DNA from: Brevipalpus yothersi
Taxonomy: Eukaryota; Arthropoda; Arachnida; Trombidiformes; Tenuipalpidae
DNA length: 64,000 nt
Reading direction: 5' to 3'
NCBI GenBank assembly: GCA_003956705.1
Contig: QZCP01000390.1
Coordinates: 1 to 64,000 of the forward strand
Each line of letters starts with the position of its first letter. The first letter of the stretch is position 1. Both the position numbers and the translations under genes were made by a program. This document shows, in pieces, positions 1 through 12,035 of the stretch. Under the pieces are notes generated by a model that was given only the letters and a program-made list of their open reading frames with translations, ran no database searches and was not told the DNA's origin.

Positions 1-369
1 TCTCTCTTCATCTCTTTTCACAAGATAAGCATCATTGATTGAATAGAATGATATTGCCTTAGGGCTGTACTTCATACACCAGAGATTGGAATTTGAAAGA
101 TTAGCATCTTAATCGACAAAGCATCAATACTAGAACAGATTAGATTGAATTTTTATAGCGTTTCTCATTACATAAATATTTGTAAGTGCTTGCTGTTAAA
201 ATTCATGCTGGTTTGTGTACGTTCAAATTATTGCCTCATGGTTGGAAATTGTTACCATGATTCCATGATTTTCAGGAGCAGGAAGAGAGAGAGAGAAAAC
301 GTGGATAGAGAAGGTGAAAAAAATTTTTGTGCTTGAAAATCTCAATTAAATATTGGTGGATAAATCAGA

Positions 370-505
370 TAATACTGGTGAAGATGATGTTGAAGCTTGT
401 TTTTCTTCACGATTATTCACCATGGATGCATGGGAAGCAGTAGCCGTTCAAACCAATCGATTCCTCAATTCGCATGATTCCGGATATTCAAGGAAGCTCT
501 TATAT
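370..505 (+). other. Coding-like segment, possible orphan exon
   Basis: One plus frame from an AG at 368-369 reads about 45 residues with the purine-first, pyrimidine-last codon pattern typical of real coding DNA (Asp-Asn-Thr-Gly-Glu-Asp-Asp-Val at its start, Met-Asp-Ala-Trp-Glu-Ala-Val-Ala in the middle). No clear donor follows before the frame runs into AT-rich and GA-repeat sequence. I do not recognise the peptide. It could be the last piece of a gene lying mainly to the left of the window, or chance. Confidence 0.2.
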
Positions 506-3500
506 ATACTTACCAAATACATGTACAAATTTTTTCACTACATGTATTATATATTCACACTATTGAAGGGGAAGAAAGAGAGAGAGAGAGAGATAGAGAT
601 AAGGAGATCATCTCATTTGGCCCAGAATTCAACAAGATATTCATACTTCATGACATGATGCATCAAATATCGGACAAGTTCATGATGTATATGTTCATGT
701 ACATGTACATAAGCTGTGAACAGGAAACTGGAACTTTGTGTGAGCCTCAAACATGGCCTCTAGAAGAGAGAGAGAGAGATAGAAAGATAGAATGAACATG
801 GATTACTGAATGTGTGTATGTAAACTAACCCATGTTTTCATGTAATGTGTGGATCATTTTCTCAACCACTTGCAGAGAATAATGATCTGAGAACTTTCAT
901 TACCTGATGACAATATGCATAATTTTTATTCTCTGCACACATACATACACACACATATTCTACTATAGCTTACTTTATTCGGGACACACACATACACATT
1001 TACCATGTTGAGGAACATTCAAAATTGGTCCTCTTAGCCTCTAATCATGCACCCAAATAATAATATGCAAGAAAGTAGTAGTAGTAGTACTAGTAGCAGA
1101 TAGAAGTGGTTGTAAAGTAGCTACTGTCTTAATGAAGATGATTGCTTTCATGTGAGTCAGTGGTGATGGGACAATGATGATGATCAGTTCAGGTAATGAT
1201 TCTTCTTCATATTCGCTCGAGTTACCATGGCCCAGGAGGCTTCACCAGCTTCCAAAATTGAGGCTGGTGAACAAGTAGGATGAGTGAAAGAGAAGCTTGA
1301 TGAATCTAATAATCTTTTCTTTCTCTCCTCTCTTTTCTTTTTCCATGAGCCTGTGGCCTCGAGAGCATGGAAAAAATAATATTGAGCAATCTGGTTCCAG
1401 GTGGAAAACGATAGATGAATGCATGAATGGAAAATATATTGCCATGTTCAATATATTTATTCATTGGGCCCTGGAGCATTTGAAATACATGCAATCAGTG
1501 TCAGTGTGATTGTATGAATTGATTTTTTAAAGCAAAATTTGTTACACATATACACAATGTGCGAGTGATGTGAATTTTTTATGGCAATAAAAATAGTGAG
1601 AGACAGTCTCTCTGAAATGACCCATAGACTGATGGATATGTCACTTTTTCTCTGTCTCTTTTTTCAATTTATTGACTAGATAGGGAATAACAATGGTGTT
1701 GGTAGTCGATTGTTTTCGCTTTCAATGGAGCAGATCCGGAAGGAATAAAGTCGATGACAAAATGATTGGGTTTCTATGATGATGATCATCATCACCATGT
1801 TATATGGTTATTTTTGTCTAGTCTCAAACTAGGCCAGAGGCTCCACTGATGGGCCCTACACCACATAATTTCCAAAAGTTTCATTTCCAATGGAGAAGTG
1901 AAAGTTTCGAATCAAAATAGATATTGGAAATGGAATCATTTTACCGCACGCACACATCCATTGAACTCGAGATCATTTCCCGCGCTTATTGTCAGTGTGT
2001 GTGTATTCAGTTTGATAAGTTGTGTTTATCAAGCTTACTAAATAAACACATCTGATATTGAGAAGAAGAAGAGCATTCTGTTTTCTTTGATACTTTGATA
2101 CTTTGATACATAACAGTACTTGCATTCTAGGCGCGAAAAAACCAACAGTAACAGCAATCATATCATTGCCAATCACAGAGGACCGATGTTTGGCCTGAGA
2201 AAGCATGAAACAAAAGACAAGTGAAAAAGTCAGTATGAGAGAAGAGTAGATGAACTAATAAACAGAGAGAATGTGATTTTGATCATCAGGTCATCGATCG
2301 AATCGAGAGAAAGAGAGAGAGAGAGAGAGAGATCCAATATCAGGCGAGAAAGATTTTCTATGACTTTCCATGATGATGTACATGACAAGATACTACTTGC
2401 TAATATGGAGCCGAGTGATGCGTTAAGAGATTAACGATGATGACTAACAAGTGCCCATACACACACATTTTCTCCGTGTGTGTGTGTGTTCTCCTCTGCC
2501 AGAGGACCTCTGATGATGAAAAACAACGTCTGCCTCACCTGACCTGTGTTGTCCCACAGGTCAGATCCTGCTGGCCTGACCTTTCCATGTTCTCTCAGGG
2601 GCTTTGCCATCTCCATCCATTTTCGAGGCCATTTAGAAGGTCTCTCCAGAAATTGAGAATGTTGTCTCTGTTGGGCAAAGGAGACCAGAGAGACCAGAAT
2701 AGGCAGGGAGAAAGAATAGACACTGTATTCAACACTTCATCCCAAAGGCTTTTACATTGGGAGAGGAAATGAATCGAACGTTGCTCCAGTCTTCATGAAA
2801 TTGCCGATTCGTGTAGAGCTCAAAAAGAATATAATAAAGATAGGCACACAATTCTCATCTCCTTCTATCTCTCTCTCCCACAGTAGTGTTTATCGAATGG
2901 TTGATTTTAAACCTGAAAAAAAAATTTGTTGGCCTTGTTTTGGGACATTTTTTACACTTCTCACCATTCAACTCTTTGAATTGATACCTGGTGAAAGCGT
3001 ACAAACTGGCTGGTTGTAGCTTGCCTATCAAGAGAGGTGATGACAATGAGACTAGCTTCAATGCATGTTGAGATAGCATGCCTTCATGTGATATTGATGA
3101 TGATCGAAAATCAGAATAAAAATCAGAGGCACTGAATTTTGATCAAGACATTCTTTCGATTATCTTGGAGAAGAGAGAGAGATGAGTGTGATAGAGAAAG
3201 ATGATTTTTCTTCTCTCCTTTTCATGAGATACGCTTCATAATCATTTTTTATCTTCCTAGTGTGTATCTTGTCAAGAATCGTCATTCTTGCTCTACCAAT
3301 GGAAAGAAAGAGCAGCTAACATTGGAAGATTAATGATGCTTCTCCTTTGATTATATTGAAAGTAATGGTAACTCCACAATGACATAGTATTTTTTATCTG
3401 AATAATTGAAGTGGTTTGATCACTTCCATTACCAACTTCTCTTTCACTCTTGCCTTTGCTTCCAAACACTTTCTGTGGAATAACTTTTTCCAACAGAAGA

Positions 3501-4429
3501 TGCTTCCAAACTTTTCCAGAATCCAACTTTCAAGACGCTTGGCCCAATCATTATTCTTATTCTCACTTAGCAATTTATTTAACATTCTCTCTCTCTCTCT
3601 CTCTGACTGAGTAACTGACTTTCTTTGACTGATGTTGTTATCATTTGAGTAGCCATTGAATTCATCTACTCGCGCCCTTTTCTGTGCCCTCAAGCTACCC
3701 TTTGAACGCATCTTTTTCATTCTTTTCATCTTCCTTCCTTTCCCTCGATTTTGAGCCTTGATAATATTACATACACACACAATATTATTTATAGCTCGAA
3801 ACTCATTTGCAATCGATGATCATGATTCACTTGTGCCGGCCGCGTGTGTCGCGTGGTTTGAATAACTCATGAATGAATCGATTTTCTGCAGCTCGCCTTT
3901 GATGGCCATCCTTTCGACCTTCCAACCTCACAGACGCATTGATACTGATTTCGCATGATTATTGTTATTATTATGTTCATGTGTGTGTGTGTATGTATAT
4001 ATATATATCTATATGTATATATATGCACTATCAGGCACTTTTCATTCAATAAATCATGATTGTTGAGTTAATTTTTAGCCGAAAAAAAAGGTTTCAGGTA
4101 AAAGTATCAGTGAGAGTCCGATAAAAAAAGGATAAAGAGAGAAGGGATCGTCATGTGAATGGAGTGAATCGATGAAATTGAAGAACGTCTGTTCATTTAT
4201 TGGGAATAAGAGAGAGAGAGAAAAGAGAGAGAGAGAAGATGAGATGGGATGGAGAGAGAGAGAGCACGAAAAATATCAGCCAAAAAAATAGGTGAGAAAA
4301 AGTGGAAAAGTAGAATTAGGCATGCATAGCGAGCAAATGAAAATGTCGGCGGAAAAGTAGGTTTTTCGAAAGTTTGAAGAATATTTATCCAAATATTCTA
4401 TCGTCATTCTTGTCGCCCGTTTATCATGT

Positions 4430-4463
<34 letters not shown>

Positions 4464-4728
4464 GTGATGAAAAAGCGGCTTTGATCATGGATGACATGAA
4501 TTTGGATAGGAAAAAGTTGGAAGAGAGAGAGAGAGACCGCTTTTTCGCCTTTTTTCACTTGCCCGATAATTGGGTTATATGTTATCCAAGGATGGATTAG
4601 ACCTGGTCTGGTGCATGATGATTGGGCGATACAGAACGACAACACTTGTGCATGCAAACACACACAGGGCTTGATATGCGCGAAAATTCATCTCGATTAT
4701 CGTTCAGTCCATCATCGTTCAGTCATGA

Positions 4729-4731
<3 letters not shown>

Positions 4732-4784
<53 letters not shown>
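4732..4784. repeat. (CT)n microsatellite
   Basis: About 53 bases of uninterrupted CT dinucleotide. Smaller GA/CT tracts lie nearby at 4430-4455 and 4527-4540. Confidence 0.95.
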
Positions 4785-4787
<3 letters not shown>

Positions 4788-5354
4788 TTTTCGTTCGAGA
4801 AATGATTCGTTCATCATGAGAGGGAGAGAGAGAGATAGATAGAAAGCCCGGAATTGGGAAGAAAAAATTTGGCTCACACACAAAAAAGATGGACGCATGC
4901 TGATGTGCATCGGATGAAAAGTGTTCTGGTCAATAGTTTCGATGGTTGATGAATATTACAACATCACTTGACTTATGACTCGTGTATAAGTGAGAGCCCA
5001 GAATCGGATAAATGATGATTGGCACTGGCTGGCTAAAATATTGGGACAAGAGGCCATTTCAATTGTGGTCATCGATTGATTAACCCATCGATGGTACACG
5101 CTTCTGAGGCGTTGGACGTTTGAAGAGAATAAAAATCGAAAAAATGATGTAAAGTCTATTGGCTTTACGTGCAGACGCAAAAATTGTGTATGGACATTCA
5201 AGTATATATATATCGACAATCGAAAATTATTCATTCACTCATTCATTCATTCATCCCAGTCGCGTGAGTAAACACAATTCCACTCTCTCTCTCTCGCTTC
5301 CCATTTTCTGTTACTATTGGCACCCCAAATTTATCAGCACAACATTCTCTCCAG

Positions 5355-5360
<6 letters not shown>

Positions 5361-5408
<48 letters not shown>

Positions 5409-5418
5409 GAGAGAGAGA
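5361..5418. repeat. (GA)n microsatellite
   Basis: About 58 bases of GA dinucleotide with a single GC interruption near 5395. Confidence 0.95.
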
Positions 5419-5697
5419 ATTCTGGGTGTTGAAATTTCGGTTCTGTAATGTGTATGGATTCAGGTGAACTGGGCAAATCGGTTGTAGTAAATTTTTCCGA
5501 TGATAATCGGCTTGGGTGAGTGTGTATGTATGTGTACAGTGGCCTTTGCTTCGATGAGGCCAGTCAAGAGAGACAAAAAGTCAGGTCACTAACTCATGAA
5601 AGCGAAATGCTTTCGCCTGTCATACCCGTTCCGAGGTAATAATAAGAAGAAGAGGGCCGAGAGAAAAAAAAGGTAGATTGAAAAAAGCTCAGATCAG

Positions 5698-5700
<3 letters not shown>

Positions 5701-5740
<40 letters not shown>
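5701..5740. repeat. (CT)n microsatellite
   Basis: Forty bases of uninterrupted CT dinucleotide. Confidence 0.95.
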
Positions 5741-5744
<4 letters not shown>

Positions 5745-6741
5745 CTTCCTCTTCTTCATCATCTTCTTTTTCTCCTACCTGCATCTCATGTAAATGGACT
5801 TGATGAACTTTTTTTTCACTCCCCTCTCTCCAATTTTACTCACATTCCGAGGCCTCGCAGGTATAACCACATTTTGAATGTAAATAAACATCAGACATCC
5901 ATGTCTGATTAGATGGCTAGTGGTGGTCATTTTTCAACGCAATTTCATACTCATAAGTGATGAGGATGGAGAGAGAGAGAGAAAAAAAGGAAGATTTTTC
6001 CAGAAGATTTACATGAACACACAAGGCCCACGTTAATGGAATGATGAACCCAAGAAAGCGAAAGAAAAAGCCTGGGCAAGATTTATCAGAATTTAATTGT
6101 TTCCAATCAGCCTTTTGACTTTAACTTCCTTCTTTTTCTACCCACATTCCACTTTCAAAGCGTACTCATCCCATCAGATGACAACAGGTTCACCAAATAG
6201 AAGAGAAATTCAGGAAAAAAGCCCACAAAAATTTTCGACAGTCTATCTCTCTATCTCCAGTGTTTAACGGTTTTATTAATTATATTTCCAGATAGATCCT
6301 CCTGATACAACTTTGGGAGTAAAGAAAAAGCTCAAGTCCAGTCGGTCATAGCATCTGTGGCTGTGGGTGTACAGTGGTCATCATCATCATTATCATTTGA
6401 TGATTGAATGGTCAAGAATAATAATTATGTGTATACATGTATAATCTATCGGCAAAAGATGACCACAATGTTTGAATTGGAGGGCGTTGGCCTTGCCTCA
6501 ATTTTTTCTCTGTCTCTTTCTCTCTCTCTCCTGTACTATTACTATTACTACTATTACTCATTGTGTGTCACGTTAATGGATAGCGAAAATCGATCAAAAG
6601 CTGGAACATTATTCTAATGTGGATGTATAATTTTTGCTCTATTAATGGTAATAAAAGGGGAACATCAAAGAGAGGAGGAGAGAGAAAGATTATGCTGTAT
6701 ATCAGAGCTTAGGGCCATGGAAAGAGCTTCCGATCGGCAAA

Positions 6742-6744
<3 letters not shown>

Positions 6745-6793
<49 letters not shown>
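6745..6793. repeat. (GA)n microsatellite
   Basis: About 49 bases of GA dinucleotide. Confidence 0.95.
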
Positions 6794-6798
<5 letters not shown>

Positions 6799-7960
6799 AA
6801 TTTAGAGTTTGCTTAATGGTATCAAGATGACCCGGAATAGCCAAAATTCTGTATTGAAATGAAAACAAACCTTTTAACTGGAAAGAAAAATCTTTTTTTT
6901 CTTCTCTTTTCTTTCCACTATTAAAATTAATCTCTCTTCACTAGACACACCTCTGCGAACTATTTTATGGACGAGATTCTATTTTTGCCGCTACATTTTC
7001 TGGGATTGAAAAATTTTCTCTTCAGCCATTTAAATATGCACCACTACTAATATAAACATATCTTCTCATAAAGTATCTATTCCTCTCTTTCTTTTTCTCT
7101 CTTCCTCGCGTACATACTATCTTATGCAGATGAGCGTGTGTGCATATTTTATTATTATTATTTTTCATCAATATCTAGAGAAAATTTCACTCATTTTTGC
7201 CCGTCCCATGATGAGGAGAGAGAGAGAGTCAAGAGAGAAGAGAGAGGTTAGGCTAAAATCAGCTCTCTCTCTCTCCGCGGAAAGAGAGTAGAAGAGAGAG
7301 TAGGAAGAGAGTCTCGAGAGAGAAAAGAGAGAGAGAGAGAAGAATGAGTTTCTCTCTCTTTCTCCTTCTTACTCCCTGTCTGACTGTTCTTATATTGGAA
7401 GGTTGATCAGTAACAGAGAGTAGATTGTCGACGATCTCTCAGCATCACTTGTATTCTCACTTCTCTCGGATTATTCTGTATGTGTATGTGTGCTTAAAGT
7501 GTGTACCGATACATCTCTCGTGTTTGTGATCATAGTGCACAAAGTGTTCTTCTTCTTCAAACATCAAGTCCATTTGATCTGATTCTATTCGTGAGTGTGT
7601 TTTATCATTCCTCTTCTCTCTCTCTCTCTCTCTATCATTCTTCATTCGCTTGAAAATTTATTCATCAACTTTATCTTCAGCATCCTCTTTCCCTCTCCTT
7701 TTCTCTCTTGCTCTCAGTGTTTTGTGCAACCTATTCTCTTCTTGTTTGCTGTAGTAAAAGTTTTTCCAATTCGAAAACTTTCTCTTTCTCTCATCTTTTT
7801 GCATCCTTTTTCTTCGCTCTTTCACTTCTTCTCTCTCAACATCACTTGTTTGGTTCTTTTTATTCCCTCTCTCGTGTTCCTAGAGCGACGAAGTATTTTG
7901 TCCTCCCAAAAATCCTAAAAGCCAAAAGCAAAAATCAATTTTCAATCATCATCAGCAATC

Positions 7961-9094
7961 ATGGTGGATCTAGCCAGTAATTCATCGGATTCATCACCGG
8001 AAAGCAGTCCAACATCTACCATAGATTCGGGCTCCAATACACCATCGACTGGTTCCAATTACAGTCCAATATCGAGTCCGGTGTTCGCACGTCGTGATCA
8101 TCGACGTCTAAATACGAAAGAGCGACTATTTGGACCACCAGAGGAGACACATCGAAGAATAAGAGATACCCTTCGATCATCTGTATTCTCACCTCAGCCC
8201 ACTGACAATTCGCCACCGAGAGCAGCCAAAAAAGTCATTCACAGTAAGTACCTCTCCAACTACTAAACACTTCTTCTTAACTAATATCATGTGATGTCAT
8301 CATGTCAAGCATAGATAGATAGTGTAAAAATGAGAGGTGCATGTTCATGTAGTATGTGTGTGTGTGGCCAGAATTTCTATCAACACATGCATGTATTTTT
8401 TGAGGAATGTTCCAAAAATTCAGCCGCCAGCGTAGGCCAGGTCACAGAACATATTTTCGGGTTTTTCGGTTATTTCAACTTGTTAGCCGCCGCTTGTCAG
8501 TATTAGTAGTACCACTTCACTCTTCTCTTCTCTTCTCTTCATCTTTCCATCTTCCTCTTCTCCTTCTTTTTCTTCATCTCTTTTCGCTATCGATTCATTG
8601 ATTCATTCATACATTCTTCATTCATGTCTCAAATGTGGCCGAGCACTCAAGAGCATCGCTTTTCCACCTACTTGTGATGGGCAACTACTATTCCGCTCAG
8701 GATCAACTATCATCCACGATCCTGAAAAATTTTCTCTCTCTCTCTCTCTCTATCTCGCCTCAAACATGGCCTCATCAACAACGGCATTTACTAGCTATTT
8801 ATAGACCTCTTTTTCGGGCAATAATTCGACCTAAACGCCACGCCCTGGGTATATAGCAGCATCTCTCTATCTATCTCTATCTCCATCTTCATCTCTATCT
8901 ATCTGAATCTCTCAATCGGGTCTTATACAATTCCAATTGCGTGCCGATAGATAGAGACTGGCCAGCAATAAGTAGTCCTCCTTTTCAATTGGAACATGCT
9001 CAACTGGCCTCATCTTTCTTTCTTTCTCTCTCTCTCTCTCTCATCCATCTATCATGATCGTGCTCATGTTCCAATATCCGGCGGTTGATAGAGC

Positions 9095-9153
<59 letters not shown>

Positions 9154-9659
9154 CTACATCTATCTATCTCTTTTTACATCTATCTATGCTGACTGACATC
9201 ACGCTTTGGCCATCTCTCTGCCTCTCATTTGCTTGCTACTTTTGGCCTGATTGTGATAGCCATTCGCCTAATTCGATCGTAGCCGATAATCAATCGATTT
9301 TCACTTGAAACATTCACTCACTCTTGTTCACCATCAAAATCGAGAAAACTCAGCATACTTACTCACTGAACTCTTCTTTCTCTTCATCTCCATCTCCATC
9401 TCCATCTTTTTCTTCTCTCTCCTCTTTCACTCCTTTTATCCTCATCTCACATCCTCTTCTTCAACTCTTCTCTCTCTTCGCCTCAGCCATCCGACGTAAC
9501 CCGATTACCGGCCAAGTTTACGAGAACGTTTCTGATGGAAGGTCTCTCATCAGCCACGATGTGATTCGGGCCACCGAGGGGCGATCTCTTTCGCTGCCCA
9601 CAACACCGATTCGAAGTCGACATCCTCCTGGTGGCAAATCGTCCGGAATCTTCTGTTAG
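7961..9659 (+). CDS. Jupiter: Jupiter/HN1-family microtubule-associated protein
   Basis: Two exons, 7961-8243 and 9487-9659, give a 151-residue Ser/Pro-rich protein. The donor (ACA then GTAAGT) and acceptor (CCTCAG) join in phase. Family hallmarks are a Leu-Phe-Gly-Pro-Pro-Glu-Glu element near residues 64-70 and the C-terminal RHPPGGKSSGIF block, which matches the PPGGKSS ending of vertebrate JPT1/HN1 and the similar end of Drosophila Jupiter. An RRNPITG element just after the splice also recalls Jupiter. Family members bind or associate with microtubules and are intrinsically disordered. The N-terminal PPGGG element of longer homologs is absent, so this may be a short isoform with other 5' exons unseen. 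The ATG is preceded by a possible AG acceptor (TCATCATCAG), so a non-coding 5' exon is likely. Confidence 0.75.
9093..9150. repeat. (CT)n microsatellite in Jupiter intron
   Basis: A CT tract with one CCC interruption, inside the only intron of the Jupiter-like gene. It lies about 340 bases before the acceptor. Confidence 0.9.
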
Positions 9660-11484
9660 GCTCTCTCTCTCTCTTCTCTCTCCTCTTCTCTCTCTCTTCC
9701 TCTTTCTCTTTCTCTTTCTCTTTTCCTCTCTTCCTCTCTTTCTCTCGCAAAAGCATCAGCCGAGGCAACAACAACAACATCATCATCAACCGGCATCAAT
9801 TGCATCAACTTGAAAAAGTGAGCCGGTTGTTGTGCAAACTTCAATCTTGTCCAAAGTCTTCAAGAAAAGATGGAGAAAAAAAACTATCTTCAAAACAACA
9901 TCTATTTGGAAAAGAAAAGAAATGTAATTGTGTGTTGAAAAGAAAGCGATAATTTTTCCTTCCTAGAAGAATAAGGAAAATTCTACATGGAATCTCTCAT
10001 TTTGATCAATTATGATGATGAAAATTGTGATTTCTTTCACTCTTTTTCTCTTTCTCTCTGTAATTCTTCTTCGTTCTTCGTATTTCCGCTTCCTCTCTAA
10101 CTTTCCTCCTTCTACTCTTCACCCACTTTTTTTGCTAATTCTTTTCTCTCTCTCTCACTCCTATTATCTACCTATTGATTCTACTATTCGCGTTTTAATT
10201 GATAATTTATGCAAAATACATTCATCCAGAGGCGGAAAAAGGAAGAAGAAGCTGCCGCCGTATAGCCAGCCACTACTAGTAGACAACATCGAAAGGAGAA
10301 TCAACAGGAACCCCGAACATGAACTACCGATGATGAAAAGAACTGTTAAAGCAATATCCAAGATCGCAAAGATGAACTCAGTCAACTGATTCAACAGATG
10401 ATGATAAAATAGTGAGAGAGAGACACACAAAAGAGAGAGAGAAATAGAAAACAAAAATGTCGAAAAAAGAAGGAAGTGTGAACATTAATCTATTCTATTC
10501 TATTATTTCTTTTCTCTAAGCTTGCTTAAAACGCAACTGGATGAATGTAAATCACCATTAACTGCTACTATTATTACCATGATGATCAGCATTGCAATTT
10601 AATTACAGTCATTTTGTAAAATTTTTCTTTTTCTTTCTCTTTCTCTGCTCTCTCTTCTCTTCTTTCTTGACTCCGTTCTTGAAGCATCATCAATGATGCG
10701 AATGCGGATGGATTAGAGATTGAATAGATAGAAAAAGAGAGAGAGAGAGAAAAAAAAAGAAGAAACGATTACTATGAGAATTGGTAGAATTTTTGCATAT
10801 TTAGCTTGATGCTATGCCTACATCTTCCTATTATTATTATTCTACGCGTTTTACACTTCTCTTTCTACCTACTTTGACCACTCAATGGTAAACATGCGAG
10901 ACCATCATTCTTAATGATGCAAACTGATTGCAAATCAATTAATATGTTTGAGCTTTTACTCCATTCAAACATAAGTCTCTCTCTCTCTTTTTCACTTACA
11001 ATCACTTTTTACAACTTTTTCTCTCTTTGCAATTTGTAAACTACTTTGTATTCCCCAAAATACATTGGGCATTGCTTTTTTTTCTCTCTCTCTTTTACTG
11101 GAATACTCTTTCGTTCTTTACCGGTTTGTACTTTTGTATGTTCATTTAGGATGATTAAAATTGATTCTCTTTGTGAATGTAGAAGCAAAAGAAAACCATG
11201 CTCTTTCTCTCTTTCACTCATTGATCTGTGGTACATCTGTATTTCATTCTCTCTTCGAAACAGAAGAGAAGAAGATCAAAAACTGACATCCAGAACGGAT
11301 GCTGCAATCTGATCAGCCACCCGTTCTTCTCATCCACCAGACCCTTCAATTCTGCTGCAATACAAATGTAGAGTATATCAATTACAATCAGAAAGTTTGA
11401 ATCAAAAAATTGATGCAATTTATACTTGAAATAGTCACTCTTTCGTGCTCTTGCTACAGGCATCACTACTCTGTATACTTGTGC

Positions 11485-11536
<52 letters not shown>

Positions 11537-12035
11537 AACTGTATCTGTAACTGTAGCAATATAAAAATAATATATATTTATATTGATGGTGGTGTTTAAA
11601 AGTTTCAACATTATTTATTTAGTTTTACTCGGTAAGAGGAGCGATAAAAGTCTTGAGAGAGAGAGAAGTACGTGATGGTCGCGACGAAGCCCGCGAATCA
11701 GGTTTTAGCTCCACTCCGATTGCTTGACCTGATTAGTGAGGATAGAAGTTCTTCCTCCTCCTCCCACCACCACCATCATCACCAGCATCAGCAGCAGCCT
11801 CACCAGCATCAAGCAGCATCACCACCACCACCACCAACACCACTCATGATGATGATGATCGTGAGTATCAGCCCAGGACTTGTTCTTCGAGGAGCGGACG
11901 AATAGAGAGGGGGGAGAGAGGGAAAGTCAGTCACTATCATCACCCATCACCATTTTGGTTGAGTTGGGTCCCAGTTACAGAAAATTTGTCCCTTTTTCGG
12001 TGGTTTTTAAGCTTTACGCTCATTCCAGTTCAATC
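9660..12035. other. Jupiter 3' flank and chitin deacetylase upstream region
   Basis: This holds the likely 3' UTR of the Jupiter homolog and the promoter and 5' UTR of the chitin deacetylase. There is a GA tract at 11489-11532. A frame at 10012-10389 starts hydrophobic and ends basic, but it begins in pyrimidine-rich sequence and matches no family I know. The His/Gln/Pro-rich frame at 11672-11905 comes from simple triplet repeats (CAC, CAT, CAG). Confidence 0.6.
11489..11532. repeat. (GA)n microsatellite
   Basis: About 44 bases of GA dinucleotide, some 500 bases upstream of the chitin deacetylase start. Confidence 0.95.

Larger units (their letters stand above)
1..7960. other. Gene-poor, GA/CT-repeat-rich region
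   Basis: I find no gene here that I can defend. The stretch is AT-rich and interrupted by many perfect or near-perfect (GA)n/(CT)n tracts on both strands, the largest listed separately. Most open frames are these repeats read as Arg-Glu or Ser-Leu runs. Possible exceptions are a coding-like segment near 370-500 and a short ATG frame at 1227-1283 (begins Met-Ala-Gln-Glu-Ala, 18 codons). The last 600 bases before 7961 are pyrimidine-rich and probably include the Jupiter promoter and 5' UTR. A 128-residue basic frame on the minus strand (3394-3780) has no recognisable domain and includes a GA repeat. Confidence 0.6.

Noticed and set aside
3394..3780. A 128-codon basic minus-strand frame
   Set aside because: It includes a GA repeat, has no recognised domain, and I found no matching splice sites or partner exons. 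I considered a basic DNA-binding segment but could not support it.
11672..11905. His/Gln/Pro-rich frame before the chitin deacetylase
   Set aside because: Built from CAC/CAT/CAG triplet repeats in the presumed 5' UTR; starts and ends have no splice logic linking it to the gene.
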